Shown: one piece after another, positions 26,581 to 35,600 of the stretch | Position numbering within the stretch: position 1 is the first letter of the stretch | Layout: each line of letters starts with the position of its first letter | From: Desemzia incerta | GTDB lineage: Bacteria; Bacillota; Bacilli; Lactobacillales; Carnobacteriaceae | Assembly: GCF_900115825.1 (NCBI RefSeq) | Contig: NZ_FOXW01000008.1 | Coordinates: forward strand, 22,974-86,973 | DNA: 64,000 nucleotides | Direction: 5' to 3' | Notes under the pieces: generated by a model | The model's input: the letters and a program-made list of their open reading frames with translations, nothing else | Told to the model about the DNA's origin: nothing | Database searches by the model: none | Position numbers and translations under genes: made by a program

Positions 26581-27201
26581 CTTGACAAACCTCGTTAAAT
26601 ATTCTGCACGCCTTTGAAAGACTATTTTAAATTACATGATCTTTTCCGCAACTTCGCTTCTACTCTAAGACTTATACTTCATTCACCCCTTAGATAACGA
26701 AGTTCAATAGATGATTTATTTTATATAGGAACTAACAAAGTAAAGCTGAATTGGCTGCTATTACCTTAAAACGGATGTTTTCCATCCATTACCCTTGAAT
26801 GTTTACTACTTTTTAACAATCCTTTCTTAATTTTACACTAGTTAATGTCTTAGAACTAGTTGAACACTTCTGATAGACACCCAACATATGTCTTAATGAG
26901 ATAAAAACACTTTATGTGTTGCAGATAATCTAGTGCTGGTCAATTCCACACAGATTCAATCATTTCGTTTTACCCATTCTATGGCTATATAATTATTATA
27001 TTCATAAAACCGATCGAAGTTTTCTGCTTAACAAAAAAAACAGGTTCTTCAGTCACAGGATTGCAAAAAGAATTGTCCACATTTTGGTAGTTGCCTTCTC
27101 TTTGCTGCTTGCTCTAGTTATTCTTATAGCGGACAAATCAGTAGCCTAATTTCTTAGTCTTTTAACGTTGTACAAACACTATACAAAAAAGGAGAAATGT
27201 T
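26581..27201. other. Gene-free stretch of about 620 bp
   Basis: I see no credible gene. Small ATG frames are all under 12 codons. A frame without a start at about 26935-27149 would encode a hydrophobic C-terminal helix (HILVVAFSLLLALVILIADK) and may be the worn remains of a membrane protein. A short inverted repeat CACTAGTT / AACTAGTG-like is at about 26835-26864. AAAAAGGAG just before 27202 is the ribosome site of the ATPase gene. Confidence 0.4.
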
Positions 27202-29844
27202 ATGGATTTTAGAACCGAAAAGTTAGATACTATCCTAGATCAGTTTGACAGCAACACAGAAAATGGCTTGACTCTTGACCAAGTAGACCAGCACAAAGAA
27301 AAGTATGGTCTCAATCAATTCGATGAAGAAGAAAGCGAATCCTTATTTTCCAAGATTCTTCATCAGTTAAAAGACGTTACGGTTATTATCTTAATTTTAG
27401 CCGGTATTATCTCGACTTATATTGCGATTACGGAACACCCCGATGATTTCTCTGAACCAATCGTTATTTTCTCTATTGTTATCTTGAATGTGGTCTTGGC
27501 TATTCGACAAGAAGGGAAAGCTGAAAAAGCTTTGGCCTCCTTGCAAGGTTTGTCAGCTCCACAAGCCAGAGTACTGAGAAACGGTCAAGAAGAAGTTGTT
27601 CCTGCAGCTGATTTAGTACCTGGAGATATTTTATTGATCGAATCAGGCGACTTAGTTCCAGCTGATGCTCGTATTCTTAATAGCAGCGATCTGCAAGTAG
27701 AAGAATCTGCTTTGACTGGTGAAAGTGTTCCTGTAGATAAAGACGAAAATGCTGATATCGAACCGGACAGTCCTATAGGTGACGTATTCAATACAGTCTT
27801 CTCAGGTACATTAGTCACAAACGGTCGTGCTAAAGCCGTAGTTGTCACTACTGGTATGGATACAGAAATGGGAGCTGTTGCCGGTTTACTGAACCGTACA
27901 ACTTCTGGAAAAACTCCATTGCAAAAACGAATGGATCAATTAGGCAAACAAATTAGTTTGTTGGCTCTGATTGCTGGTGCGATTATTTTCACCTTAAGCT
28001 TTTTCCAAGGAGAAGAATTCATCAATAGTTTGATGACTGCTGTGTCTCTGGCTGTTGCTGCAGTTCCCGAAACGTTACCTGTCATTGTTACGATTTCATT
28101 GGCATATGGTGTTCAGAACATGGTGGATCGAAATGCTATCATCCGAACCATTCCTTCGGTAGAAACCTTAGGTAGTGCTTCTGTGATCGCTTCTGATAAA
28201 ACAGGGACATTAACACAAAACAAAATGACGATTCAAAAATTGTGGGCTTACCCTAATAAACCAATTGATGCAGAAAGTGATTTTGGCGAAGATGAAAAAT
28301 GGGTGCTCAAAATGATGAGTTTAGCTTCTAACGCTGCGATTGAAGACAGAGATGGCGAAGAAATCATCAGCGGTGACCCTACTGAAACGGCGATTATCCG
28401 CTTGTTGCAAGAAAAAGGTTTACCTAAACCTGAATTAGATCAAAACTATCCTCGTATTCACGAAATTCCTTTTGATTCAGGACGGAAATTAATGACGACT
28501 GTTCATAAGCTAGATGATGGATATATTTCTATTACTAAAGGTGCTTTTGACCGTTTGCCTATCAACTCTTCTTCTACTACAGAGGATGTAGGACAGGAAG
28601 CTAGAGCGATTCACGATTCTTTTGCTAACGATGCTTTACGCGTTTTGGCTGTAGGGTATAAGAAATATGATGAACTTCCTGAAGATTTAACACCTGATGA
28701 GCTGGAAAGTGACATTGTCTTTGCTGGAATCGTAGGGATGATCGATCCTCCGCGAGAAGAAAGTATTCAAGCTGTTAAAGAAGCTAAATCAGCCGGTATC
28801 AAAACGATTATGATTACTGGTGACCATGCAGCTACTGCTTCGGCTATTGCTGAACAAATCGGTATCTTTGAAGAAGGCGACAAAGCCATCACGGGTGCTG
28901 AATTAAGCAAACTTTCAGATGACGAATTGAAGAAAAACGTTCGTGACTATTCGGTTTATGCTCGTGTGTCTCCAGAAGATAAAATCCGTATCGTTGAAGC
29001 TTGGCAATCACATGGTGAAGTCGTCGCTATGACCGGAGATGGTGTTAATGATGCTCCTGCTTTGAAAGCCGCTGATGTGGGTACAGCAATGGGAATTGCA
29101 GGTACTGAAGTAGCAAAAAGCGCATCTGATATGATTTTGACGGATGATAAATTCGATACGATCGTACATGCTGTTGAAGAAGGACGTCGTGTTTACGAGA
29201 ATATCAAAAAAACTGTTTACTTCTTATTATCTTGTAACATCTCTGAAATTTTGATTATGCTGATTGCTGTTATTATGGGCTGGGGTCTACCAGTTATTGC
29301 GATTCAATTGTTGTTCATCAACGTTGTAGCTGATGGTATTCCTGGATTTGCTCTTAGTAGAGAAACATCCGATCCAACGATCATGGAAAATGATCCGATT
29401 GGTAAAGGCGAAAGTATTTTTGCAAAGGGCGGATATAGAAACATCGCTGTTGCTGCTTTGACTTTCACAATTACTACCTTGATTGGTTTCTATATTGGTT
29501 CGTTTGTTGATATTGACTCTGCTATCACAGCAAGTCACGAAGTCGGTCAAACAATGGCCTTTATGATTTTAGGCTGGTCATCTGTATTACACATTTTTAA
29601 TACTCGAACAAAAGAATCTATTTTCAAAGCTGGTGTAACATCCAATAAAAGCTTGTTCTGGTTGGCAATCTTGTCGTTAGTGTTATTGACAGTTGTTGGT
29701 CTAGTCCCTGCTTTAGCTGGTATCTTCAGCTTAGTAGAACTCAGCTTGACTCATTGGATCATTGCTTTTGGGCTTTCAGTAACAATCCTCGTAGTCGTTG
29801 AAATCCAAAAATTCATTTTACGTAAAATGAATAGATCGTTTTAA
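27202..29844 (+). CDS. Cation-transporting P-type ATPase (Ca2+ type, P2)
   Basis: 880 aa, ten predicted membrane helices. Actuator domain TGES (ALTGESVPVDK), phosphorylated Asp in SDKTGTLTQNKM, nucleotide-binding KGAFD, hinge MTGDGVNDAPALKAADVG. Membrane ligands: PETLPV in M4 (Glu kept, Gly of PEGL replaced by Thr), NISEILI in M5 (Asn and Glu kept), and NVVADGIPGFAL in M6 (Asn and Asp kept, but Ala where SERCA has Thr, and PG-F in place of PA-A). It therefore resembles PMR1/SERCA-type Ca2+ pumps and may export Ca2+ or Mn2+, but ion choice cannot be read securely. Monocistronic with a strong terminator. Confidence 0.88.
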   Translation: MDFRTEKLDTILDQFDSNTENGLTLDQVDQHKEKYGLNQFDEEESESLFSKILHQLKDVTVIILILAGIISTYIAITEHPDDFSEPIVIFSIVILNVVLAIRQEGKAEKALASLQGLSAPQARVLRNGQEEVVPAADLVPGDILLIESGDLVPADARILNSSDLQVEESALTGESVPVDKDENADIEPDSPIGDVFNTVFSGTLVTNGRAKAVVVTTGMDTEMGAVAGLLNRTTSGKTPLQKRMDQLGKQISLLALIAGAIIFTLSFFQGEEFINSLMTAVSLAVAAVPETLPVIVTISLAYGVQNMVDRNAIIRTIPSVETLGSASVIASDKTGTLTQNKMTIQKLWAYPNKPIDAESDFGEDEKWVLKMMSLASNAAIEDRDGEEIISGDPTETAIIRLLQEKGLPKPELDQNYPRIHEIPFDSGRKLMTTVHKLDDGYISITKGAFDRLPINSSSTTEDVGQEARAIHDSFANDALRVLAVGYKKYDELPEDLTPDELESDIVFAGIVGMIDPPREESIQAVKEAKSAGIKTIMITGDHAATASAIAEQIGIFEEGDKAITGAELSKLSDDELKKNVRDYSVYARVSPEDKIRIVEAWQSHGEVVAMTGDGVNDAPALKAADVGTAMGIAGTEVAKSASDMILTDDKFDTIVHAVEEGRRVYENIKKTVYFLLSCNISEILIMLIAVIMGWGLPVIAIQLLFINVVADGIPGFALSRETSDPTIMENDPIGKGESIFAKGGYRNIAVAALTFTITTLIGFYIGSFVDIDSAITASHEVGQTMAFMILGWSSVLHIFNTRTKESIFKAGVTSNKSLFWLAILSLVLLTVVGLVPALAGIFSLVELSLTHWIIAFGLSVTILVVVEIQKFILRKMNRSF

Positions 29845-29864
29845 AGAACGCGATTAAATACACC

Positions 29865-29897
29865 AAAAAGGTCTTGAGAAATTCTCAAGACCTTTTT
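29865..29897 (+). terminator. Terminator of ATPase gene
   Basis: AAAAGGTCTTGAGAA and TTCTCAAGACCTTTT pair nearly without a loop and are followed by TT. It could also act for the opposite strand. Confidence 0.85.
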
Positions 29898-29904
29898 TAA
29901 TGTC

Positions 29905-29946
29905 AAAACAGCTGATCAAAAGAGTCTTCTTTTGATCAGCTGTTTT
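29905..29946 (-). terminator. Terminator of DEAD-box helicase gene
   Basis: AAAACAGCTGATCAAAAGA and TCTTTTGATCAGCTGTTTT form a perfect 19-bp stem with a 4-nt loop. It lies 28 nt beyond the helicase stop. Confidence 0.85.
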
Positions 29947-29974
29947 TGTTTTTTCGAGAGTAGTCAAAACTTGC

Positions 29975-31309
29975 TTAACTTTTCTTTGATTTCTCTCCAC
30001 GGTTTTTCTCAATCCGACGTTTTCTTTGGTTGTTCTTTTTGATTTCACGACTGATTTTTTTCTTGTATCCTGGTTTAACATTTTTCTTTTTCTTTTTCAC
30101 GTAACCGCGTAAAGAAGGACTCAACGTGTCTTTTGCTGTATCTGTTCTCTTCTCACGACGTTGACGGTCATAAGTTTCTTTAATCTCGCCTTTCGAGATA
30201 GTTTTTGGTTCAAATGTAACTCCGATTTTCTCAATATCATTTACAAAGTTCTCTTCACTTGGAGCATACAACGTGATGGCGATTCCCTTCATGTTGTTTC
30301 TTCCTGTTCTCCCTACTCGGTGAACAAAGAATTCTACGTCATTTGGAATCTCAGCATTGATGACATGAGATACTCCCTCAATGTCTATTCCTCGAGAAGC
30401 TAAATCTGTCGCTACAACATATTGGAACTCAAGATTTTGGATTTGTCTCATTACCCGTTTACGCTCACGCGGTGGAATATCCCCATGAATAGTAGCTACT
30501 TTCAATCCTCTTGATTTCAAGCCATCAGCAATTTCTTCTACTTTTGCTTTTGTGTTTGCAAAAACAATTGCCAAGTAAGGCTGACCAATCGTTAACAGTT
30601 GGTAGACGATATCAATACGTTCTCTACCTTTAGTCGAAATCAACCAGTTCTCAATGGATGGTGAAATAACATCTTTTGGTGCGATTTGTTCAAATAAAGG
30701 ATTTTCCATATACTTTTTCAAGAATGGTTTCAATGATTCTGGTATTGTTGCAGAGAAAACCAGCATTTGCAATTTGTCCGGCATTTTTCCAGCTATCTTA
30801 TCAACGTCTTCTAAGAATCCCATATCTAATGTCATATCAGCTTCATCCACTACAAAGTACTGCGCTGTATGAACCAATAGTCCGTTAGCATTTACCAAGT
30901 CTAAGATTCGTCCTGGAGTCCCTATAGCAATATGCGGTTGAGTATTGGTTAATTTGCTTAATTGACGTTTTTTATCTGTTCCGCCGACAAAGTTCTGTAC
31001 AATCACTGCTGGATCAGATTTTTCAGCTAACTGCACAGCAGCTTGATACAACTGTTCCGCTAACTCACGACTAGGTGCAGTAACAACAACTTGCACTTCA
31101 TTATGAGTTGCATCAATTTTATTTATTAATGGCAGCAAGAAAGTATGTGTTTTTCCAGATCCTGTCTGTGATTGTCCAATAACACTTCTGCCTTTTTGAA
31201 TAGCCGGTATCAATCTCTCTTGAACCTCAGTTGGTTCCTTGAATCCCAATTCTTCGATTGCTTCTATCAAAAATGGTTGTAAATTAAATTTTTCAAATGG
31301 ATGTCCCAT
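29975..31309 (-). CDS. cshB: DEAD-box RNA helicase, CshB-like
   Basis: 444 aa from ATG at 31309 behind AGAGGCG; a start 24 nt upstream has no ribosome site. Unwinds RNA using ATP. Motifs in order: Q motif (FKEPTEVQERLIP), I GQSQTGSGKT, Ia PSRELAEQ, Ib GTPGRILDL, II VVDEADMT (DEAD), III FSATIP, IV AIVFANTK, V ATDLASRGIDIEGVSHVIN, VI HRVGRTGRN. The C-terminal ~70 residues are strongly basic (lysine/arginine runs), which helps RNA binding. By order of motifs and tail it resembles B. subtilis CshB (YqfR), a cold-shock helicase. Confidence 0.93.
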   Translation of the reverse strand: MGHPFEKFNLQPFLIEAIEELGFKEPTEVQERLIPAIQKGRSVIGQSQTGSGKTHTFLLPLINKIDATHNEVQVVVTAPSRELAEQLYQAAVQLAEKSDPAVIVQNFVGGTDKKRQLSKLTNTQPHIAIGTPGRILDLVNANGLLVHTAQYFVVDEADMTLDMGFLEDVDKIAGKMPDKLQMLVFSATIPESLKPFLKKYMENPLFEQIAPKDVISPSIENWLISTKGRERIDIVYQLLTIGQPYLAIVFANTKAKVEEIADGLKSRGLKVATIHGDIPPRERKRVMRQIQNLEFQYVVATDLASRGIDIEGVSHVINAEIPNDVEFFVHRVGRTGRNNMKGIAITLYAPSEENFVNDIEKIGVTFEPKTISKGEIKETYDRQRREKRTDTAKDTLSPSLRGYVKKKKKNVKPGYKKKISREIKKNNQRKRRIEKNRGEKSKKS

Positions 31310-31535
31310 TGTATCGCCTCTTTCTTTCCTCACTATCTTTCAGTTCACATAGTAAAGTTGATGCTTTATTTTAGTGTTCATTAGACTTGCCTACTTCACA
31401 AATTTACCACATTCATTCGTTTATATAGAATAACGTATATTCACAGTTCTATGACTTTGCATCTTGAATAGTATAACACAAAATACTTGTTTTTCTAAAT
31501 AAGAATTCTATCTGGTAGTGTTTTTATTTCCTCCA

Positions 31536-31838
31536 TTAATAGTATCTCCTCAAAGTCTTAGCTAAGAAGACTCCTGGGATAATAAGTAACACGACGTATA
31601 TGAGTATAAAGACTTCTACGCTCACTTGTTCTGACAACAGATAGCCAACTGCTGACCATATAAGTCCGACCGCTCCTGTAGTGACTAAAAGAGTACTGAC
31701 AAGCGACACGATTCCTGCTGCACCCTGTTTTTTGATCCATTGAGCTATCAGTTTTTGGAATTTTTCTGTCTTAAGGAGCATACCATCTGTCATGAAAACT
31801 ATACTGACTAACGCAAAAACCAAATAAAGTACATCCAT
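31536..31838 (-). CDS. Small membrane protein, three helices
   Basis: 100 aa from ATG at 31838 after GAGGTGGG; the upstream in-frame start lacks a ribosome site. Three hydrophobic segments at about residues 2-19, 42-66 and 74-95 (VLYLVFALVSIVFM, IVSLVSTLLVTTGAVGLIWSAVGYL, VFILIYVVLLIIPGVFLAK), with a basic loop (KTEKFQKLIAQWIKKQG) after the first. I do not recognise the family. Monocistronic. Confidence 0.65.
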   Translation of the reverse strand: MDVLYLVFALVSIVFMTDGMLLKTEKFQKLIAQWIKKQGAAGIVSLVSTLLVTTGAVGLIWSAVGYLLSEQVSVEVFILIYVVLLIIPGVFLAKTLRRYY

Positions 31839-32200
31839 TTTCCCACCTCGTTGTTTATTGATCTCTCCTAAAGTATACGCGAAAATCACTTCCAGTTAAA
31901 AGGAATACCCTACATCCTTTTGAGATAAGTCCTCTCTTCAGCTGATAGACAAGCAAATAAACAAGGCAAAAAGTTGTTTCTCTCTTAGGATTAATCGTCA
32001 GCCTATGGTAAAATAAAGTTGTTATGATTTTTTAAAGAGTATGTATATCATCTATTTGGAGAGAACAAATAAACAGTTCGGTTTCGAATAGAATGATTGA
32101 TTCTGCTCACAGAAAAAAGTACAATAAATGGAAACAAAGTAAAGACAAAAAGTAAGTATTTCATTTTTTAAGGATTACTTGAAAGAGAGGTTTTATTGGA
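31839..32200. other. Intergenic region and leader of zwf
   Basis: A TGGTAAAAT extended -10 at about 32004-32012 would give zwf a leader of about 185 nt. Two short frames lie in it: 32041-32091 (16 codons) and 32093-32155 (20 codons, Lys-rich). Neither has a good ribosome site. I find no known riboswitch motif. Confidence 0.4.
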
Positions 32201-33709
32201 GTGACTAAAGAAAAAAAAGCTCTATTTATCATCTTTGGCGGAACAGGAGACTTGGCGAACCGCAAGCTGTACCCTTCCCTTTACCGCTTATATAAAAACG
32301 GCTATTTGAATGAGCACTTTGCGGTTATTGGAACTGCCAGAAGAGAATGGTCCGACGAATATTATCGAGAAGTTGTTGTAAGTAAAGTTGAGGATCTGGC
32401 TGATACTAAAGAACAAGCTGAAGAATTTGCCAGCCATTTTTACTATCAATCTCATAATGTAAAAGATCTTGAGCATTATACAACATTAAAAAATCTAGCT
32501 GACCGTTTAGATGATAAATATCAATTAGAAGGCAATCGTATGTTTTATTTAGCTATGTCCCCTAACTTTTTTGGGATCATCGCTGAAAACATTAAAGAGC
32601 AACAATTGATCACTTCAACTGGTTTCAATCGTTTGATCATTGAAAAACCATTTGGCCATGATTACCAAAGTGCTTTAGAGTTGAATACTCATATCCGCTC
32701 TTCTTTTGAAGAAGATCAGATTTACCGTATTGATCATTATTTAGGAAAAGAAATGGTACAGAACATTTCAACTGTCCGTTTTGGAAACCAATTGATCGAA
32801 TCAATGTGGAACAACCAATACATTAATAACATCCAAGTAACCCTTAGCGAATCCTTAGGTGTTGAAGAACGTGGTGGTTATTACGACACAAGTGGTGCTT
32901 TAAGAGATATGGTCCAAAACCATGTTTTACAAATCGTTGCTTTGTTGGCTATGGAGCCTCCTTCTATTATGCATGATAATGAAATCAGACAAGAAAAAAT
33001 CAAAGCATTACGTGCATTGCGTTTGTATTCTAAAGATGAAGTCCGTTTGAATTTTGTGCGCGGCCAATATGGACATAGTACCGTTAATGGAGAAACGTTG
33101 CTCGGTTATTGTGAAGAACAAAATGTGGCTGAAGATTCTCAAACAGAAACTTTTGTAGCTGGAAAATTATTTATCGATAACGTGAGATGGTCTGGTGTCC
33201 CGATATACATTCGTACGGGTAAACGATTAGCTGAAAAAGGCACTCAAATCGATATTGAATTTAAAAATATCCCTCATCAATTATTCCAAACAGAAAATGA
33301 TGAACCTCTTCCACCAAACGTTTTATCTATTTTTATTTCTCCAACTGAAGGGTTCTCTTTACAGTTAAATGCTAAGAAAATTGGTCCTGGAGTGAAAGCT
33401 GAACCGATCAAATTAACGAGCATTCGTTCTGCCGAAGAAACTGCCAATAATCCAGAAGCTTATGAAAAACTTATTTTGGATTGTCTGAATGGTGATGCGA
33501 CAAACTTTACACATTGGGATGAAGTAGCTAGTTCATGGGAATTTGTCGATCGCATTAGAGAAGCGTGGGACGAAACCACTATGGAATTCCCTAATTACCC
33601 AAGCGGCTCTATGGGTCCGATAGAAAGCATGTATTTATTGAAAAAAGACGGCTTCCAATGGCATTGGTCGCCAGTAAAAACGATTGCTGATGAAATGACT
33701 GATAAATAA
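32201..33709 (+). CDS. zwf: Glucose-6-phosphate 1-dehydrogenase
   Basis: Oxidises glucose 6-phosphate with NADP+, the entry to the pentose phosphate path. 502 aa from GTG at 32201. The nucleotide motif IFGGTGDLANRKLYPSLYRL is at residues ~11-30. The active-site signature RIDHYLGKEMVQN holds the catalytic His and Lys. EKPFGHD and IPIYIRTGKRL-like stretches follow. A GAGAGG ribosome site is 9-10 nt upstream. Monocistronic here. Its terminator is followed at once by the hairpin array. Confidence 0.96.
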   Translation: MTKEKKALFIIFGGTGDLANRKLYPSLYRLYKNGYLNEHFAVIGTARREWSDEYYREVVVSKVEDLADTKEQAEEFASHFYYQSHNVKDLEHYTTLKNLADRLDDKYQLEGNRMFYLAMSPNFFGIIAENIKEQQLITSTGFNRLIIEKPFGHDYQSALELNTHIRSSFEEDQIYRIDHYLGKEMVQNISTVRFGNQLIESMWNNQYINNIQVTLSESLGVEERGGYYDTSGALRDMVQNHVLQIVALLAMEPPSIMHDNEIRQEKIKALRALRLYSKDEVRLNFVRGQYGHSTVNGETLLGYCEEQNVAEDSQTETFVAGKLFIDNVRWSGVPIYIRTGKRLAEKGTQIDIEFKNIPHQLFQTENDEPLPPNVLSIFISPTEGFSLQLNAKKIGPGVKAEPIKLTSIRSAEETANNPEAYEKLILDCLNGDATNFTHWDEVASSWEFVDRIREAWDETTMEFPNYPSGSMGPIESMYLLKKDGFQWHWSPVKTIADEMTDK

Positions 33710-33715
33710 TCAAAA

Positions 33716-33760
33716 AAAGCAGCACTCAAAAGTTCAAACGAACTTTTTGGGTGCTGCTTT
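33716..33760 (+). terminator. Terminator of zwf
   Basis: AAGCAGCACTCAAAAGTTC and GAACTTTTTGGGTGCTGCTT pair around AAAC, with A and T runs outside. It ends 3 nt before the first 123-bp unit. Confidence 0.85.
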
Positions 33761-33763
33761 ATT

Positions 33764-34132
33764 AGACGCGTTGTGAAAACCAGTCTTTCTACATTTTCTG
33801 CACTCTTTTTTGTCAGGAAAAACGCCTGACTAAAAAGAGTGCATGAAAATCACGGAAGTCTGAACGGTTTTCTCACGCTCTTTCTTAGACGCGTTGCGTA
33901 AGGCAGTTCGCCTATCACTTTCAAAAAATGGAACTTAGGGAAAAACACCCTAATTCCATTTTTATGAAGTGTACGTCGAACTAAGCGCCTTACTCCACGC
34001 TTTGGTTTTAGACGCGTTGCGTAAGGCAGCCTATGCGTCTATAAGCCTAAACCAACTGTCAGGTAAAAAGCACCTGTCTGTTGGTTTTTTCTTATAATCG
34101 ATAGGCTGAACGCTTTACTCCACGCTCTTTCT
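33764..34132. repeat. Array of three 123-bp hairpin units with covarying stems
   Basis: Three units begin at 33764, 33887 and 34010, exactly 123 bp apart, and fill the gap between zwf and proS. Each starts AGACGCGTTG and ends near CACGCT plus a T-rich stretch. Each folds into one long imperfect hairpin with an A-rich apical loop centred at unit position ~57: GG-AAAAAC-GCC, GGG-AAAAAC-ACCC, GGT-AAAAAGC-ACC. Stem sequences differ but stay paired: GAAAACC/GGTTTTC in unit 1, GTAAGGC/GCCTTAC in unit 2, GTAAGGC/GCTTTAC in unit 3; inner stems GCACTCTTTTT/AAAAAGAGTGC in unit 1, ATGGAA/TTCCAT in unit 2 and AACCAAC/GTTGGTT in unit 3. All frames carry stops, so it is not coding. Confidence 0.85.
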
Positions 34133-35571
34133 TAATAAGCTCTTGCTAGCCATACTGTGTGTTTGGCTGGTTTTCCTGTTACGATACAGGTTTGTTTTTC
34201 TACTGGTGGGTTGAATGGGATATTACGTGTTGTAAATCCTGTTTCTTCTTTGATTTTAGCTTCTGATTCTAATTCGCCGTCCCAGCCAGCTAATACAAAT
34301 CCTGGAGTTTCTCCAGCAGCTTTTTTCTCTTCGATATGAGCTTTTAACTCATCTAAAGTATCGATTGTTGTATACTCGTTTTCTTTGCGGAATTCACGAG
34401 CCGTTTCCAACAAACGTTGTTGCATGATTTCTAGAGCTTCCGGCACGTAATTTAAGATATCATCTAAAGAAACAGCTTCTTTATCTGCTAAGTCACGCAT
34501 TTTAACCATTACTTGATTGTTTTCCATATCTCTAGGACCAAATTCAATACGCATTGGAACACCTTTCAGTTCCCATTCGTTGAATTTGAAACCTGGCGAG
34601 TTGTCGCTATCATCTAAGACTACGCGGAATCCTTTAGCTTTTAATTGCTCTTCTAAAACAGCTAATCTCTCTACGATTTCTGGTTTCTTTTTCCATGGTC
34701 CTACAGGTAAAAGAACGATTTGTTTTGCGGCTACTTTTGGCGGCAATACTAATCCTTGTTCGTCACCGTGTGTCATGATTAAAGCGCCAATCAAACGTGT
34801 AGAAACTCCCCATGAAGTTGTGTGTGCTAATACGTGTTTGTTGTCGCGGTTCAAATATTTGATGTCAAAAGCTTCAGCAAACTTAGTTCCCATATAATGA
34901 GAAGTTCCAGCTTGAACAGCTTTTCCATCTTTCATCATAGCTTCCACAGAGAATGTATCCACTGCACCAGCAAAACGCTCAGAAGGTGTTTTTTGTCCTT
35001 CGTATACAGGAACAGCTAACAATCCTTCGATAACTTCTTTATAAACTTGAAGCATGCGCATTGTACGGATACGAGCATCTTCTTCTGTTTCGTGTGCTGT
35101 ATGTCCTTCTTGCCATAAGAATTCAGACGTACGCAAGAATGGCAAAGTTTTCTTTTCCCAACGGAATACGTTTGCCCATTGGTTGATTTGCATTGGCAAA
35201 TCGCGGTAAGAATTTACCCAATCACTAAATGCAGTCCCGATCATTGTTTCAGAAGTTGGACGTAAAGCTAAACGCTCTTCCAAAGGCTCTCCAGCGGCTT
35301 CAGTTACCCACGGCAACTCTGGACTGAATCCTTCAATGTGATCTTTTTCTTTCGTAAAGAAAGATTCTGGAATCAACATAGGGAAATAAGCGTTACGAAT
35401 TCCTTCTTCTTTAAAACGCTTGTTGAACTCTTCTTGAATGTGTTCCCACATTTCATAACTGTCTGGTTTAAACACGATACACCCGCGAACTGGGGAATAA
35501 TCCATCAAATCAGCTTGTTTGATCGTTTGGATATACCATGCTGAAAAATCTTCTTTTTGTAAATTACTCAT
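34132..35571 (-). CDS. proS: Prolyl-tRNA synthetase, archaeal/eukaryotic-like (ProS type 3)
   Basis: Charges tRNA-Pro with proline. 479 aa, without the ~180-residue editing insert of the bacterial ~570-aa type. Class II motifs: RGCIVFKPDSYEMWE, motif 2 FRWEKKTLPFLRTSEFLWQEGHTAH, and motif 3 near HTTSWGVSTRLIGALIMTHGD. The proline pocket TSETMIG is present. The C-terminal anticodon domain contains PPKVAAKQIVLLPVG, followed by a zinc-binding-type tail (CIVTGKPAKHTVWLARAY). A T-box leader precedes it. The stop codon touches the third 123-bp repeat unit. Confidence 0.96.
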   Translation of the reverse strand: MSNLQKEDFSAWYIQTIKQADLMDYSPVRGCIVFKPDSYEMWEHIQEEFNKRFKEEGIRNAYFPMLIPESFFTKEKDHIEGFSPELPWVTEAAGEPLEERLALRPTSETMIGTAFSDWVNSYRDLPMQINQWANVFRWEKKTLPFLRTSEFLWQEGHTAHETEEDARIRTMRMLQVYKEVIEGLLAVPVYEGQKTPSERFAGAVDTFSVEAMMKDGKAVQAGTSHYMGTKFAEAFDIKYLNRDNKHVLAHTTSWGVSTRLIGALIMTHGDEQGLVLPPKVAAKQIVLLPVGPWKKKPEIVERLAVLEEQLKAKGFRVVLDDSDNSPGFKFNEWELKGVPMRIEFGPRDMENNQVMVKMRDLADKEAVSLDDILNYVPEALEIMQQRLLETAREFRKENEYTTIDTLDELKAHIEEKKAAGETPGFVLAGWDGELESEAKIKEETGFTTRNIPFNPPVEKQTCIVTGKPAKHTVWLARAY

Positions 35572-35600
35572 TTATTCATTCCTCCTACTATCATTTGTGC

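Noticed and set aside
26935..27149. Hydrophobic frame without a start (ends IADKSVA)
   Set aside because: No start codon or ribosome site, and a stop just upstream. At most the remains of a membrane protein gene; mentioned only as part of the gene-free stretch.
32041..32155. Two short frames in the zwf leader (16 and 20 codons)
   Set aside because: Neither has a properly placed ribosome site, and the second is a Lys-rich A-tract frame. They could still be tested by Ribo-seq.
33764..34132. Integron attC-like array or CRISPR array
   Set aside because: The 123-bp size resembles VCR-type attC sites, but the core RYYYAAC/GTTRRRY motifs, gene cassettes and an integrase are missing. There are no short identical repeats with spacers, and no cas genes.
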